From a bacterium (GTDB taxonomy: Bacteria > Verrucomicrobiota > Kiritimatiellia > RFP12 > UBA1067), in the NCBI GenBank assembly GCA_025360845.1, contig JANYBJ010000147.1, forward strand, positions 1 through 43,383: 43,383 bases of DNA, in the 5' to 3' direction. The notes below the pieces were generated by a model. It had not been told where the DNA came from. It did not search any database and saw nothing but the letters and a program-made list of their open reading frames with translations. The translations under genes and the position numbers were made by a program. This document shows, in pieces, positions 9,101-17,799 of this stretch; the stretch's first letter is position 1; the number at the start of each line of letters is the position of its first letter.

Positions 9101-10199
9101 ATATGCGGTCTGGGTGAAGCCAGGGGATGACACCACGCTCATCGGTGAGGCGAACAGCGGTATTGTGGGGTTTTCTGAGAAGCGCAACGACGTGTTCTTC
9201 CCAACGCATGGTGGCAGTTTTGGACCCGATCCTGCCAACGCAGGCGGCGGACTGGCTGTCGGGCGTAACGGCGTGAGCTTGTTCGAGCATGGCGGGGACT
9301 ATTTTGCGCCCACGCTCGTTCATGCCGCAGCACTCACGAACTGGACGCATGTGACCGTGGTGTATCGTGACGGCCAACCCAGTCTGTATCTCAACGGCGT
9401 GCTGGCGCGGACGGGCTTAAAGAGTACGCACAAGGTTCATTTCGGCGCGGGAAGCGCCGGCGATGCGAAATATCGCGGCGAGTTGAGCGCCATCAAGGCA
9501 TTTGCCCGTCCGTTGGGTGAGGCGGAGATCGTTGGGCTGATGACTGCGATGGAGAAACCGGAAAAGGAGAGTCGCGCGGTGCCCGTTCAATTGAGGCGTA
9601 ATAAGGCTGGCCAGATCGTAGCTCAGGGAGGAGAGCCGGGGGAATACGAGGTTAAGTTTGCTGATGGCCGGGTTCGTACGCTGAAGGTTTCACCCGTTGC
9701 TGTCCCGGTGGAAATCGCCGGGCCGTGGGAAGTCAGCTTCACGCCGGGTTGGGGTGCGCCTGAGAAGATTACTTTCGACACACTCACGGATTGGACCAAG
9801 CGTCCTGAAGAGGGCATCAAGCACTTCTCCGGCAAGGCCACCTATCGCCGGACGTTTGAAGTTTCGGGACAGCGCCAGCCCGGCTCCGCCATGATTCTCG
9901 ACCTCGGCCAAGTCAATGATATCGCCGTCGTGCGCGTAAACGGCCAAGAAATCGCCACGCTCTGGCATCCGCCGTATCAGTTGGACATCGCATCGGCCGT
10001 GAAGCCCGGCACGAACAGGCTCGAGGTGGATGTCGTCAACACCTGGAACAACCGCCTCGCCGGAGACGCGGCCCTGCCCGTCGAGCAGCGACTCACCTCG
10101 ACCACCGCGGCCACCGTATCCAAGGACACCCCGCTGACACCCGCAGGGCTGCTCGGGTCTGTCTATCTCCGGGATGACAACACGACGGAGATCAAATGA
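6117..10199 (+). CDS. Secreted GH106 alpha-L-rhamnosidase-like protein with LamG-like domain
   Basis: 1360 aa from the ATG at 6117. This start is preceded by AAAGGAAG and opens a clear signal peptide (LLHLLFASLLACAAHAG). An in-frame GTG at 6063 overlaps the upstream stop but would put 18 polar residues ahead of the signal peptide. The mature N terminus has the GH106 opening (RPRCYWYWMDGQITKEGITR, then DLEAMKRVGIG), and the catalytic region runs to about residue 960. Residues about 990-1140 form a concanavalin/LamG-like jelly roll (SYAVWVKPGDD ... WTHVTVVYRDGQPSLYLNG). Residues about 1195-1360 form a galactose-binding-like beta-sandwich (GPWEVSF ... YRRTFEV ... NRLEVDVVNTWNNRLAGD). GH106 enzymes remove alpha-L-rhamnose from plant polysaccharides such as rhamnogalacturonan. 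The LamG-like insertion may bind glycan. Its stop overlaps the next (broken) rhamnosidase gene as ATGA, so the two were once translationally coupled. Confidence 0.85.
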   Translation: MNKKTLLHLLFASLLACAAHAGSLESAFTQPPETTRPRCYWYWMDGQITKEGITRDLEAMKRVGIGEGYIGVITGQSGTPTTSTTKALTDEWWSFIEHAIREGTRLGVDIGFFNSPGWSQSGGPWVKPSQAMRYVTLPEMRLKGPQHFAGKLPVPPGEFQDLAVLAFPAPAGEDEIAKITARTPTSVTFEMPSAFTARSVTVVPIKPVNVAAELQSSYDGQNYQRVKKFSIDRHNLIAGVGPVPLAPIVATFPAITARFFRLTFSAECELGEIRLTPAGRVENFAEKALQKVCQDPHALYDFYTWPAGAEPDSAGLIVKANDVLDISRFATLSVTNQGRIVVQKAVYGVPGDGTRTREVRAEVQKIADGGGSVFQVGRIAESGDPAFGVVKTLTVDYTLDGKPLQFKGTDGEIANLSGAGTLIWDVPPGDWVVLRTALTPTGTVNGPAPSEATGYEVDKMNRVPLRSHFEAYVGNLLKRMPAADRKSWKHVVADSYEVGSQNWTDGLAADFQNRYGYDPLRFLPVMTGRIVGSAEQSDRFLWDLRRLVADRIARDYVGGLSALCREHGLKMWLENYGHWGFPAEFLQYGSLCDEIAGEFWADGDFLNSKDTYYLGRYELRDASSAANIYDKPITWAEAFTGGPAFINSPRCLKARGDWAFCQGINQFVLHVYIHQPTDKKLPGINAGFGTEFNRNNTWFEQSKAWIDYLRRSSVLLQAGKHVADVAYFISEDAPKFCGTQQPALPSGFDYDFINGDVIEHRLSVKDGRLVLPDGMSFRLLALPPSATMRPELLKKIGELVKAGATVVGTPPARSPSLENFPTCDAEVKKLAREIWGDADLKQPGERPFGKGRVFWGKSLEAVFAELSLKPDFENSASLGFTHRHSADADIYFVANPKEKSLTTTAAFRVGNKAPELWLPDSGRIEHPAVYDTADGVVRLPLSFGPAGSVFVVFRNKAASKAERIVSVTRNGKEVLGTTVTPQVTEVAGDNPGNLSYAVWVKPGDDTTLIGEANSGIVGFSEKRNDVFFPTHGGSFGPDPANAGGGLAVGRNGVSLFEHGGDYFAPTLVHAAALTNWTHVTVVYRDGQPSLYLNGVLARTGLKSTHKVHFGAGSAGDAKYRGELSAIKAFARPLGEAEIVGLMTAMEKPEKESRAVPVQLRRNKAGQIVAQGGEPGEYEVKFADGRVRTLKVSPVAVPVEIAGPWEVSFTPGWGAPEKITFDTLTDWTKRPEEGIKHFSGKATYRRTFEVSGQRQPGSAMILDLGQVNDIAVVRVNGQEIATLWHPPYQLDIASAVKPGTNRLEVDVVNTWNNRLAGDAALPVEQRLTSTTAATVSKDTPLTPAGLLGSVYLRDDNTTEIK

Positions 10200-12283
10200 A
10201 CCCCTTTATCACACACACCATGAAACAGACCTTCTCACCGATCAAACCGATGTGGTTTTCAATGCCATGGCTGATGCTGGCTATCGCGGCGCATGCGGGA
10301 GAGGCACCTGTGCCGTTGTCCGCCTCGGAGGCAACGGATGCCCGGCGCAAGGCGGTGTCACAGGTTGCATGGCGTCCCCGGGCCGTGTCGCTGGCCCCGG
10401 CAAAATGGATCTGGCTGCCGGCGGAACGGACCTTGCCTAACAGCTTCGTGCTGTTCCGCAAGGAGGTCGAACTGGCGGACGCCCCGACGCGCGCCGACGG
10501 CTGGCTCAGCGCCGACAGCCGCTACAAACTCACGGTCAATGGTCGCGCGTCCAGTGACCTGCGCCGTGCGACCCGCGCAACCTCGATGCCGATCCGGTGG
10601 ATCTGAAACCGTACCTGAAACCGGGCAGGAATGTAATCGGCATTGAAGTGTTGTTCTACGGGCACGGCGACGGCACCTGGCCGGGTGGGCGTCCGGGAAT
10701 GATTTTCAACCTTGCCATTGAAACGCAGGCGAAAAAGATTTCTTTGGTGAGCGACAGCACCTGGCAAGCCCTGCTCGACCGCGCACACCGTCCGGGTCAA
10801 TACAAACGTTGGTTTCTCCGCGCCCTGCAGGAGGAGTTTGATGCCCGGCTTGGGACACGGCGGACTTCAGCCCCGATTCGCGTTGGGTGCCTTCGAGAGA
10901 AGTGAATTGTCCGCCCGACAAGCCGATCTCATGCCGCGCGGACGGCCACTGGTCAAACGACAGCGTGGACAGCACCGCGCCGGAGGTTTCTTCCATACGC
11001 GTGCGTCAGATTCCGGCCACGCGGGAGACCGTCATTCCGGCGAAGGGGCTGGCACATTCCGGCCGCGTGCAGTGGCTGCGTGATCCTGCCGATTGGTTCG
11101 ACGTGCGGATGGAGAAGTCGTTTCGCGTGGACGAGACTCCGGCAGGCGTGGCGAAAGGGGATAGCGTCTGGGAGTTTCCGGAAACGCCGAAGGCTGATCA
11201 GGGCGTCGAAGCCACGTTCGAGATGTCGGAACAAATCGCCGGGTTCCCGCGATTCACCATCGATGCGTCTGCCGGAACCATCGTGGAGCTGATGGCGCAG
11301 GAAAGCCACGACCCGAAGAAAACCCGCTGGCTGGACAGCTGCTTTTTCTGCTGGTCGCGCTTCATCTGCCGCGAGGGTGTGAATGTGTTTGTTGGCCGCA
11401 CGAGCCGTTGATCCGGACTTCCGAGGCACCCTTGCAGCGGTTGTTTGACGCCGGCATCAATACGCTGCGCAACTCGGCACTTGATTCAGTGGTCGATGGC
11501 GGAGGACGGGAACGGCAGCAATACAGCGGCGATGGCGGACACCAGTTGCATGCGATCCGTTATGCGTTTGGAGAAACGCGGATCACGGCGCGTTTCCTGC
11601 GCACTTTCAGCGAAGGCCTGACAAAAAGCGGGTTCTTCCTGGACTGCTATCCGGGCTACGACCGGTTGGCGCGCCTGCCGCAGCGTGAACTGGAGTCGGC
11701 TTACTGGGGTCCTCTGCTGGATCATGGAGTCGGCTTCGTTTTCGACAACTGGAACAATTATCTCGAGACCGGTGACCGGGAGGCGCTTCGCGAACCCTAT
11801 CCGAGACTGCTGAAGTTTGCGGATTATCTGTGGAATCTCCGCGGTGCAGACGGGCTGCTCCCCGTTGAAAATCTCGGCCTTCCTAACGTCTGGATCGATC
11901 ATACGGCATACAAGAGCCAACGCGCCCGGCAGTGCCCCTTCAATCTCTACGCGGCGGCGATGTACACCCAGGCGCTGGCACCGCTTGCCGAGGCCCTGGG
12001 CGACACCGCGACCGCGCAACAGGCGCGCGAACGCGGAAACACATTATTGAAGGCCGCAACCGGAAAATTCTGGAGTGCCGGGCAGCGCCTGTTCATCGAC
12101 AACCTGCCGTGGCTTTCACCGGACCGCGAACCGCAGATGAGCGACCGCACGCTTGCGATGTCCATCCTCTTCGACCCGTGCCTCGGGAACGACAAAGCCG
12201 CAGCGCTGACTGCGCTGGCCAACCCGACGAAAAGATGGGTGTCAGCCGGTATCTGCTGCCTCCCGGGGGAGGCCGCTTCGCCG
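10196..12283 (+). pseudogene. GH78-type alpha-L-rhamnosidase, multiply frameshifted
   Basis: A once full-length secreted GH78-like rhamnosidase now split over several frames. The ATG at 10196 overlaps the GH106 stop; a second ATG at 10220 gives a signal peptide ending AIAAHAGEA. The N-terminal beta-domain reads well (ADGWLSADSRYKLTVNGR) to about 10541. There the frame shifts and an in-frame TGA replaces an expected Trp codon (about 10553). The next frame (DADPVDLKPYLKPGRNVIG) breaks again near 10850, and the third (DTADFSPDSRWVPSREVN) runs to about 11391. At that point a deletion removes an estimated 30-40 residues. The catalytic (alpha/alpha)6 barrel continues in the first frame (WPHEPLIRTSEAPL, then ERQQYSGDGGHQ with the acidic GDGG region) until another shift near 12228 (DEKMGVSRY). 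No single product can be made. The clean neighbouring genes and the internal deletion argue for true decay over sequencing error. Confidence 0.85.
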
Positions 12284-12284
12284 T

Positions 12285-12512
12285 GCTTTAGCCGGCGTGG
12301 ACTCGGTTCATGTGGCGATGTTTGATGAGGTCGATGAGGGCACGGCTATTTTCAAGGTCACCGACACGCCGCCGACACAGGGGCATTTTGTCGGGCACGA
12401 AGGGATGCCGAGTGATTGGTACTTACGGCTCGTGGGCGAAGGCGCCAAACTGCTGAAGCAGAAATTGCCGGTGCCCACGGAAATCCCGATCACACCAGAA
12501 AGGCGACCATGA
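12285..12512 (+). pseudogene. C-terminal tail of a GH71/GH99-like protein
   Basis: In the frame starting near 12285 the sequence reads AGVDSVHVAMFDEVDEGTAI, followed by THEG-like GHEGMPSDWYLRLVGEGA, and stops at 12510-12512. This is the C-terminal end of GH71/GH99-like (xylosidase/arabinosidase-annotated) proteins as I recall them and has nothing to do with the GH78 barrel before it. An in-frame GTG exists at 12297 but the catalytic part is absent. It is best read as the end of a neighbouring gene joined to the GH78 pseudogene by a deletion at about 12283. Confidence 0.6.
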
Positions 12513-12527
12513 CACCCCGACACTCCT

Positions 12528-13448
12528 TCACACCGCCATCATGCGCTTTAATTCTGCGACGCGTTTCCCGATCTGGGCAAGCGTCAGACGTTCCAGGCAC
12601 TCGAGGCTGAAGCCCTCAACGCTGAAGGAGGCCACCGCGCTCGCATGCAGCAGAGCCTCCCGCAACACGCCGTCGGTCACACGACCCGCACGGGCCAGAT
12701 ACCCCATAAAGGCACCGGCATACGAATCGCCGGCTCCGGTCGGATCAACCAGCTTGCGCACCGGATATGCCGGCACGATGAAAACGCCGCGCTTGGAGAA
12801 TAGCAGCGCGCCGTGCTCGCCCTTTTTGATGATCACATAGGCAGGTCCCATTTTATGGATCGCCGCGGCGCAGTCGCATAAATTCCATTTTCCGGTCAGC
12901 AGCCGGGCTTCGCCGTCGTTGACCGTCAGCAGGTCGACCCGGCGGATCACGCGCCGCAAGGCGGGTTTGGCGATGTCGATCCAAAGGTTCATGGTATCGA
13001 GCGCCACAAACTTAGCCCCTGCCGACTGCTTGAGCACATGCAACTGAAGCTCCGGCTGAATGTTTCCCAGCAAAACGAACGGCGCTCGCCTGTAGGACTC
13101 CGGCAATTCCGGCATGAAATCCGCAAAGACGCCGAGTTCCGTCTTCAGCGTCTCACGCTCAATCATGTTGTTATCGTATACACACGCCCAGCGGAAGGTC
13201 GCGCCCTCTTTACGCTGCACACCCGCAAGGTCCGTCCCGAACGCCTTCCAACGCCGATCAAACGCCGCCGGAAAGTCGCCGCCCACCACCCCCACCGCGC
13301 CGGTCGTGGTGAAGAAAGAAGCCGCCGCCGTACTGAAAGGCAAAGAGCCCCCCATCAGATTCTTACGGTCCGAAGTCCGCGTCTTAATATCGTCGATGCC
13401 GATTGAACCGACTATCCAAAGATTGACCGCCGTATTGCTTTTTTTCAC
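12528..13448 (-). CDS. PfkB/ribokinase-family sugar kinase
   Basis: 306 aa. The likely start is GTG (13446-13448), which overlaps the aroQ stop as GTGA; a longer frame to 13547 would overlap aroQ by 100 bp and adds 33 unrelated residues. PfkB family marks are the substrate-binding GG pair (NLMGGSLPF, G33-G34) and the C-terminal signature DPTGAGDSYAGAF with catalytic base Asp241. It phosphorylates a sugar or nucleoside with ATP; the substrate cannot be told from sequence. Proteins of this type without further assignment are common in the PVC group. It is the last gene of the minus-strand housekeeping operon, and its expression probably depends on translational coupling to aroQ. Confidence 0.85.
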   Translation of the reverse strand: MKKSNTAVNLWIVGSIGIDDIKTRTSDRKNLMGGSLPFSTAAASFFTTTGAVGVVGGDFPAAFDRRWKAFGTDLAGVQRKEGATFRWACVYDNNMIERETLKTELGVFADFMPELPESYRRAPFVLLGNIQPELQLHVLKQSAGAKFVALDTMNLWIDIAKPALRRVIRRVDLLTVNDGEARLLTGKWNLCDCAAAIHKMGPAYVIIKKGEHGALLFSKRGVFIVPAYPVRKLVDPTGAGDSYAGAFMGYLARAGRVTDGVLREALLHASAVASFSVEGFSLECLERLTLAQIGKRVAELKRMMAV

Positions 13449-13900
13449 TTCTGAACTTCCTTGTTTTGTGTGGCGAGATAGTGCAACAGCCCATCGAGCG
13501 CCAACGTGTAACCGGCTCCGCCAAAGCCCAACACTTGCCCGACGCACACAGGCACGGTCAAGCTCGCATGACGAAACGCTTCGCGCTTGTGCGTATTCGA
13601 AAGATGGACCTCAACGGCAGGCACTCCGCATGCGGACAGCGCATCGCGAAGAGCCACGCTCGTATGCGTATAAGCGGCGGGGTTGATCACAATCCCGTCA
13701 TAGGCGCCGCGTGCCGAGCCGATCGCCGTAACCAAGTCCCCCTCATGATCGCTTTGCACCGCATCAACGCGCACGCCCTTCGCCGCCGCATGCTCCGTCA
13801 GGCGCTTCAAGATGCTGTCAAGTGTCTCGCTCCCGTAAATGGAGGGTTCGCGCATGCCCAGCAACTTAAGATTCGGCCCATTCACTACCAGTATCTTCAT
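13445..13900 (-). CDS. aroQ: Type II 3-dehydroquinate dehydratase
   Basis: 151 aa, the normal length for the dodecameric type II enzyme, which converts 3-dehydroquinate to 3-dehydroshikimate in the shikimate pathway in the cytoplasm. Family motifs are complete: NGPNLKLLGMREPSIYG with catalytic Tyr22 and its Arg17 neighbour, QSDHEGDLV, INPAAYTHTS, and EVHLSNTHKREAFR carrying the catalytic His. The start at 13900 lies inside the 3' end of ricT, giving a 35-bp out-of-frame overlap. The next gene overlaps its stop by 4 bp, so all three are translated from one message. Confidence 0.95.
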   Translation of the reverse strand: MKILVVNGPNLKLLGMREPSIYGSETLDSILKRLTEHAAAKGVRVDAVQSDHEGDLVTAIGSARGAYDGIVINPAAYTHTSVALRDALSACGVPAVEVHLSNTHKREAFRHASLTVPVCVGQVLGFGGAGYTLALDGLLHYLATQNKEVQK

Positions 13901-14750
13901 GACTTCCCTCCTTGCCTGTATCCTCTACACATGCCGCACGCACGACCGTAATCGCGTCGGACGCGACAGTCAGGAAACGACCGTCTCGCGTCCGGACCGT
14001 CAACCGGCCCCGCATCACGTCGCGACCGACAACCAAAGCTTCAACCTCTTCAAATTCAGCACACAGCACCACACTGCCGTTTTCCGGCAGATGCGAACCC
14101 GCCACGCGGTACTGGTCGTATTCAAAACGCAGGCAACATTTCAACCGGCCGCAACTTCCGTTGATCGCCGCCGGATTAAGCGACATCTCCTGAACCCTCG
14201 CCATCCGCACGTTCACGGGCTGAAACTGGTGCTGCCACGTGCAGCAGCAAACCGCACGTCCGCAGGGCCCCAGACAGCCCACCAGCGCGGCCTCATCGCG
14301 CACACCGACCTGCCACAGATCCACATGGGTCTTAAAATCACGTTGCAGTTGCCCCACGAAACGTCGCAAGTCGACCGGAAGCTGGGCGCCGTACCGGATG
14401 AAGAAGCGGTCCCTGCCGTACGAGAAGCGGTTGTGCAACAATTTGACATGCCCTTTCTCGCGGCTGACCGAGAGCATGAACGCCTGTTTCGCTTTTTCCG
14501 CAAGCGCGGCGTTCTCCCCTATCCGCTTGTCGTCCTCCGGCAACTGCTTGCGGATGACGCGAAACGTGGGCGCTTTTTCATCACCCTCCGCGTTCTCGTT
14601 GATTCCGTACAACTCCAGCACCACGCCCGTATCCATTCCATAGTCCAGCTCGACCATGCAAGGATCACCTGGCATCAGCGACAGCGAGGGGGCAACCCGA
14701 CAAAGAAAGATGCCGTTTTCCGGCATGCGTATGCGTGCGACTGTCTGCAT
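13866..14750 (-). CDS. ricT: RicT/YaaT-like PSP1-domain protein
   Basis: 294 aa. It contains the PSP1 C-terminal domain with the conserved cysteine pattern (C159, C163, C168-C170, then C200, C205, C206 in GSCGRLKCCLRFEY). In Bacillus subtilis RicT this region helps carry [4Fe-4S] clusters and the Ric complex acts in RNase Y maturation of mRNA. Whether this organism has RicA/RicF partners cannot be seen. The order tmk-holB-ricT is also found in Firmicutes (tmk-holB-yaaT), which supports the name. The C-terminal about 50 residues (HEDTGSEWAES at the very end) are acidic and poorly conserved and overlap aroQ by 35 bp. Confidence 0.88.
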   Translation of the reverse strand: MQTVARIRMPENGIFLCRVAPSLSLMPGDPCMVELDYGMDTGVVLELYGINENAEGDEKAPTFRVIRKQLPEDDKRIGENAALAEKAKQAFMLSVSREKGHVKLLHNRFSYGRDRFFIRYGAQLPVDLRRFVGQLQRDFKTHVDLWQVGVRDEAALVGCLGPCGRAVCCCTWQHQFQPVNVRMARVQEMSLNPAAINGSCGRLKCCLRFEYDQYRVAGSHLPENGSVVLCAEFEEVEALVVGRDVMRGRLTVRTRDGRFLTVASDAITVVRAACVEDTGKEGSHEDTGSEWAES

Positions 14751-14759
14751 TCTGAATTC

Positions 14760-15728
14760 CTAGGTCACCCCATGATGGATGCGGTCAATGGCGTATGCCA
14801 GAACGGTTTCTTCCGAAAGGCTTTTTTCCATCTGACGCGCCAATTCCTCAACCGCATGAAGGTTGTAAAGCACTTGCGCCAAAGTCAGACGCGCAGCACG
14901 CTCCTTCAACACGTCGAGCTTGGCACGATTGAAGACAAGGGTCGAGTCGCCTCCGGCCTTCAGCACAAAAAGATCGCGGAACCAGCGCAACAGCGTGAGC
15001 AGGAAGTCGGTGCGCAGTTCGCGGTAACGCGCGCTCACTTTAGCGTCAAACACCTCATCGTCATCGTCGACTTTGGAATCGTTCAGCGCCTCGTCTTTAA
15101 CCAGTTGTTCGGCTTTGCGCTTGATGTCATCCAAGACGGAGAAAAGCACATTCGACATGGCCAGCCCTTCCAACGGTTTGCCAAGCAACGGGCTCGCTAA
15201 GGTTTCAATCACGCGACTCTTCCAGGGTTCGCCCAACTCCCGCACCTCATCGAGGTCGATCCGCTGGCACCGCGACACGATGGTCGGCAACAACTGCTGC
15301 GGCGCGTCGGAAAGCAACAGGAAAAGGGTCTTTTCCGGCGGCTCTTCCAACGTTTTTAAAAAAGCATTTGCCGAGGACTCGTTCAGCCGATCGGCGCCGA
15401 CCAGCACCCCCGCTTTCCAACCGCCAGAGAAGGACGTCTTCGTCACCTCGTTAATGAGTTTCTCCCGGATCTGTTCGGCACTGATGACGCGCGATTTCTT
15501 CTCAGGAAAAACCCAGTGGATGTCGGCTTCAATCCGCTCAACCACGTGACGGCAGGAGTCGCACGAACCGCACGGCGCATGGTCGCTCTTGCAGAACAAC
15601 ACCTGCAAAATGCGGACGGCCAATTCCATCGCCACACCCCGCACCGGTCCGATGATGAGATACCCGTGAGCGGGCCGCCCCCTATCGATCGCCCGCTTCA
15701 CCATCTGGAAGGTATCGTCAACACGCAT
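14760..15728 (-). CDS. holB: DNA polymerase III delta' subunit
   Basis: 322 aa. It is an AAA+-fold clamp-loader subunit. The zinc-binding cysteines are C46, C53, C56 and C59 (CKSDHAPCGSCDSC). The P-loop position is degenerate (GPVRGVAME), as expected for the non-hydrolysing delta' subunit. The SRC arginine-finger motif is present (TIVSRCQRIDL), as is the ESSANAFLKTLEEPP segment. It loads the beta clamp at the replication fork. An acidic stretch (KVDDDDEVFDAK, about 215-230) interrupts the C-terminal part. Its start overlaps the tmk 3' end by 11 bp and ricT follows 9 bp after its stop. Confidence 0.92.
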   Translation of the reverse strand: MRVDDTFQMVKRAIDRGRPAHGYLIIGPVRGVAMELAVRILQVLFCKSDHAPCGSCDSCRHVVERIEADIHWVFPEKKSRVISAEQIREKLINEVTKTSFSGGWKAGVLVGADRLNESSANAFLKTLEEPPEKTLFLLLSDAPQQLLPTIVSRCQRIDLDEVRELGEPWKSRVIETLASPLLGKPLEGLAMSNVLFSVLDDIKRKAEQLVKDEALNDSKVDDDDEVFDAKVSARYRELRTDFLLTLLRWFRDLFVLKAGGDSTLVFNRAKLDVLKERAARLTLAQVLYNLHAVEELARQMEKSLSEETVLAYAIDRIHHGVT

Positions 15729-16377
15729 CGGCAGGCTCCGTCAAGCGTTGGATAACGGCCGAGCGGATTTCAGCGGCGACCTCGTCTTGTTCGCGTTCGG
15801 TCGCCAGCACCACGAAACGGTCGGGTTCCCGACGCGCCAGATTCAAAAAACCGTTTCGCAACCTGATATGGAAATCCTCAGCCTCGCACTCGATGCGGTC
15901 TGGCGCGCTGGCGGTCAGCGAGTGACGTGTCGCCAGACGCGCCCGGCTTGTTTCAGGCGTGACATCCAGCAGTACCGTCAGATCCGGCTTGAGGCCGCCC
16001 ACTGCGAAATGGTTCACCGCAAGCAGTTCATTCAGGTCGAACCCTCGCCCGTATCCCTGATAGGCTAAGGTCGAATCGTCAAACCGGTCACACAGCACCC
16101 AGTTTCCAGCTTCCAGCGCGGGCCTGATGAGTCGCTCGACATGCTGTGCGCGGCTCGCGAGAAACAGGAGCACCTCTGCCCGCCCGACCGGCGCCTCGCC
16201 CGATCCGTTATGCTGCAAGAGCCCGCGGATCGCCTCTCCCAACGGTGTCCCTCCAGGTTCCCGCGTGAGCGTCACACGGATTCCCTGTTCGCGCAAAAAC
16301 GTTGCCAACAGACGGATGTGAGTGGACTTCCCGCTTCCTTCAGGCCCTTCGAACGTGATGAACTTTCCATACGGCAT
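15718..16377 (-). CDS. tmk: Thymidylate kinase
   Basis: 219 aa. It phosphorylates dTMP to dTDP with ATP. The Walker A loop is FEGPEGSGKST (residues about 8-18). The substrate loop is TREPGGTPLGE, and the DR motif with lid region is CDRFDDSTLAYQGYGRG. The length and motif order are normal. It sits 3 bp after the cysS stop and overlaps holB by 11 bp, so it belongs to the ispF operon. Confidence 0.95.
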   Translation of the reverse strand: MPYGKFITFEGPEGSGKSTHIRLLATFLREQGIRVTLTREPGGTPLGEAIRGLLQHNGSGEAPVGRAEVLLFLASRAQHVERLIRPALEAGNWVLCDRFDDSTLAYQGYGRGFDLNELLAVNHFAVGGLKPDLTVLLDVTPETSRARLATRHSLTASAPDRIECEAEDFHIRLRNGFLNLARREPDRFVVLATEREQDEVAAEIRSAVIQRLTEPADAC

Positions 16378-16380
16378 AGG

Positions 16381-17781
16381 CTACAGTCTCTTGACCTTTT
16401 GACCCTCTTTGGAATCGCGCACTTCCCAGCCCTTCGCGGCAAGCTCATCGCGGAGTCGGTCCGATCCAGCGAAATCTTTGTTGGCTCTGGCGGCGGCCCG
16501 GGCCTGCACAAGCGCCTCGATCTCCGGAGGCATCCCGGCGCCTAACGCACGTCCGAAACGGATCAGGCCGAACACCCCGTCGAGCGCGTCAAAGACGGCG
16601 AGCACCGCGGCGGCATGCTCCGGCGTGAGCGCGCTCTGATGCATGGCGCTGTTGCTCTCGCGCACCAACGCGAAGAGCGCGGCAAACGCCTCCGGCACAT
16701 TCAGGTCGTCGTTGATCGCAGCCTCGAATGCCTGACGGCCCAGCACCGCCCACGCCGGCAACGCGCCGGACGCCGTCTGCCCCGCAAGGACGGTCAGCGC
16801 ATCGACACACTCGTCGATACGCGCCAGCGACGAGCGTGCGGCATCGAGCGCGTCAAACGTGAAGTTGAGGGGCTGCCGGTAGTGCCCGTTGATCAGCACA
16901 TACCGGATCTCGCGTCCCGACCAACCCGTTCCGAGCAGGTCGCGCAGCGTGAAGAAATTGCCGAGCGATTTCGACATCTTTTCGCCGTTCACACGCAGAT
17001 GAGCGCAATGCATCCAAAGGTTTACAAACGGCTTGCCCGTGGCGCCTTCCGCTTGGGCGATTTCATTTTCGTGGTGCGGGAAAAGATTGTCGATACCGCC
17101 CGTGTGGAGGTCGAACGTCTCGCCGAGATACTTCATCGCCATGGCCGAGCACTCGAGGTGCCAGCCCGGACGGCCCCTGCCCCACGGCGAATCCCAGAAC
17201 ACGTCTCCGTCATGGGCGTCCCAGCTTTTCCACACGGCGAAGTCGCCATAGCTCTCTTTCTCGTACTCGTCTTGGGCCACGCGCGTGCCGGCCCGCAACT
17301 GATCGCGATCCAAATGCGAAAGCTTGCCGTAGCCGGGGAGTTTGGCGACACTGAAGTAGACCGAGCCATCGTCCGATTTGTAGGCCAAGCCGCGCGCGAA
17401 AAGCTTTTCCACCAGCGCCAACATCTCCGGGACATGGTCGGTGGCCGCAGGATAGACCTCGGCAGGCTGAATGTTCAGCGTTTTGAGGTCCGCAAAAAAA
17501 GCCTGCACGTAAGGTGCGGTGAAGGTTTTGAGAGGCACGCCTGCGGCCGTTGCGCCGCGGATAGTCTTGTCGTCCACATCAGTGAGGTTCATCACCTGCG
17601 TGACGCGGCAGCCGTTGTAGAGCAACGTGCGCCGGAGCACATCTTCGAAGGTGTACGCGCGGAAGTTTCCGATGTGGGCGAAATTGTAAACTGTCGGGCC
17701 GCAGGTGTACAGTTTGACGTGCCCCGCTTCAATCGGCACCAGCGACTCCTTACTGCGCGTCATGCTGTTGTAAAAATGCAT
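16381..17781 (-). CDS. cysS: Cysteinyl-tRNA synthetase
   Basis: 466 aa, normal for the monomeric class I enzyme that charges tRNA-Cys. The ATP-binding HIGH motif reads HIGN (36-39). The zinc ligands are C27 (YTCGPT), then the Cys in WHLECSAMAM and the His/Glu in FPHHENEIAQAE. The second signature KMSKS is at about 266-270 (GEKMSKSLGNF). A C-terminal anticodon-binding helical part follows. The gene lies 18 bp after ispF and 3 bp before tmk. With cysK just across the divergent promoter, two genes of cysteine use and synthesis are neighbours. Confidence 0.96.
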   Translation of the reverse strand: MHFYNSMTRSKESLVPIEAGHVKLYTCGPTVYNFAHIGNFRAYTFEDVLRRTLLYNGCRVTQVMNLTDVDDKTIRGATAAGVPLKTFTAPYVQAFFADLKTLNIQPAEVYPAATDHVPEMLALVEKLFARGLAYKSDDGSVYFSVAKLPGYGKLSHLDRDQLRAGTRVAQDEYEKESYGDFAVWKSWDAHDGDVFWDSPWGRGRPGWHLECSAMAMKYLGETFDLHTGGIDNLFPHHENEIAQAEGATGKPFVNLWMHCAHLRVNGEKMSKSLGNFFTLRDLLGTGWSGREIRYVLINGHYRQPLNFTFDALDAARSSLARIDECVDALTVLAGQTASGALPAWAVLGRQAFEAAINDDLNVPEAFAALFALVRESNSAMHQSALTPEHAAAVLAVFDALDGVFGLIRFGRALGAGMPPEIEALVQARAAARANKDFAGSDRLRDELAAKGWEVRDSKEGQKVKRL

Positions 17782-17799
17782 CCTATCACTCCCTCAAAC

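Noticed and set aside
13839-15200. 453-codon open frame on the plus strand
   Set aside because: It lies antisense over ricT and holB, is rich in His/Arg/Gln, has no recognisable motif, and mirrors the codon pattern of the real minus-strand genes.
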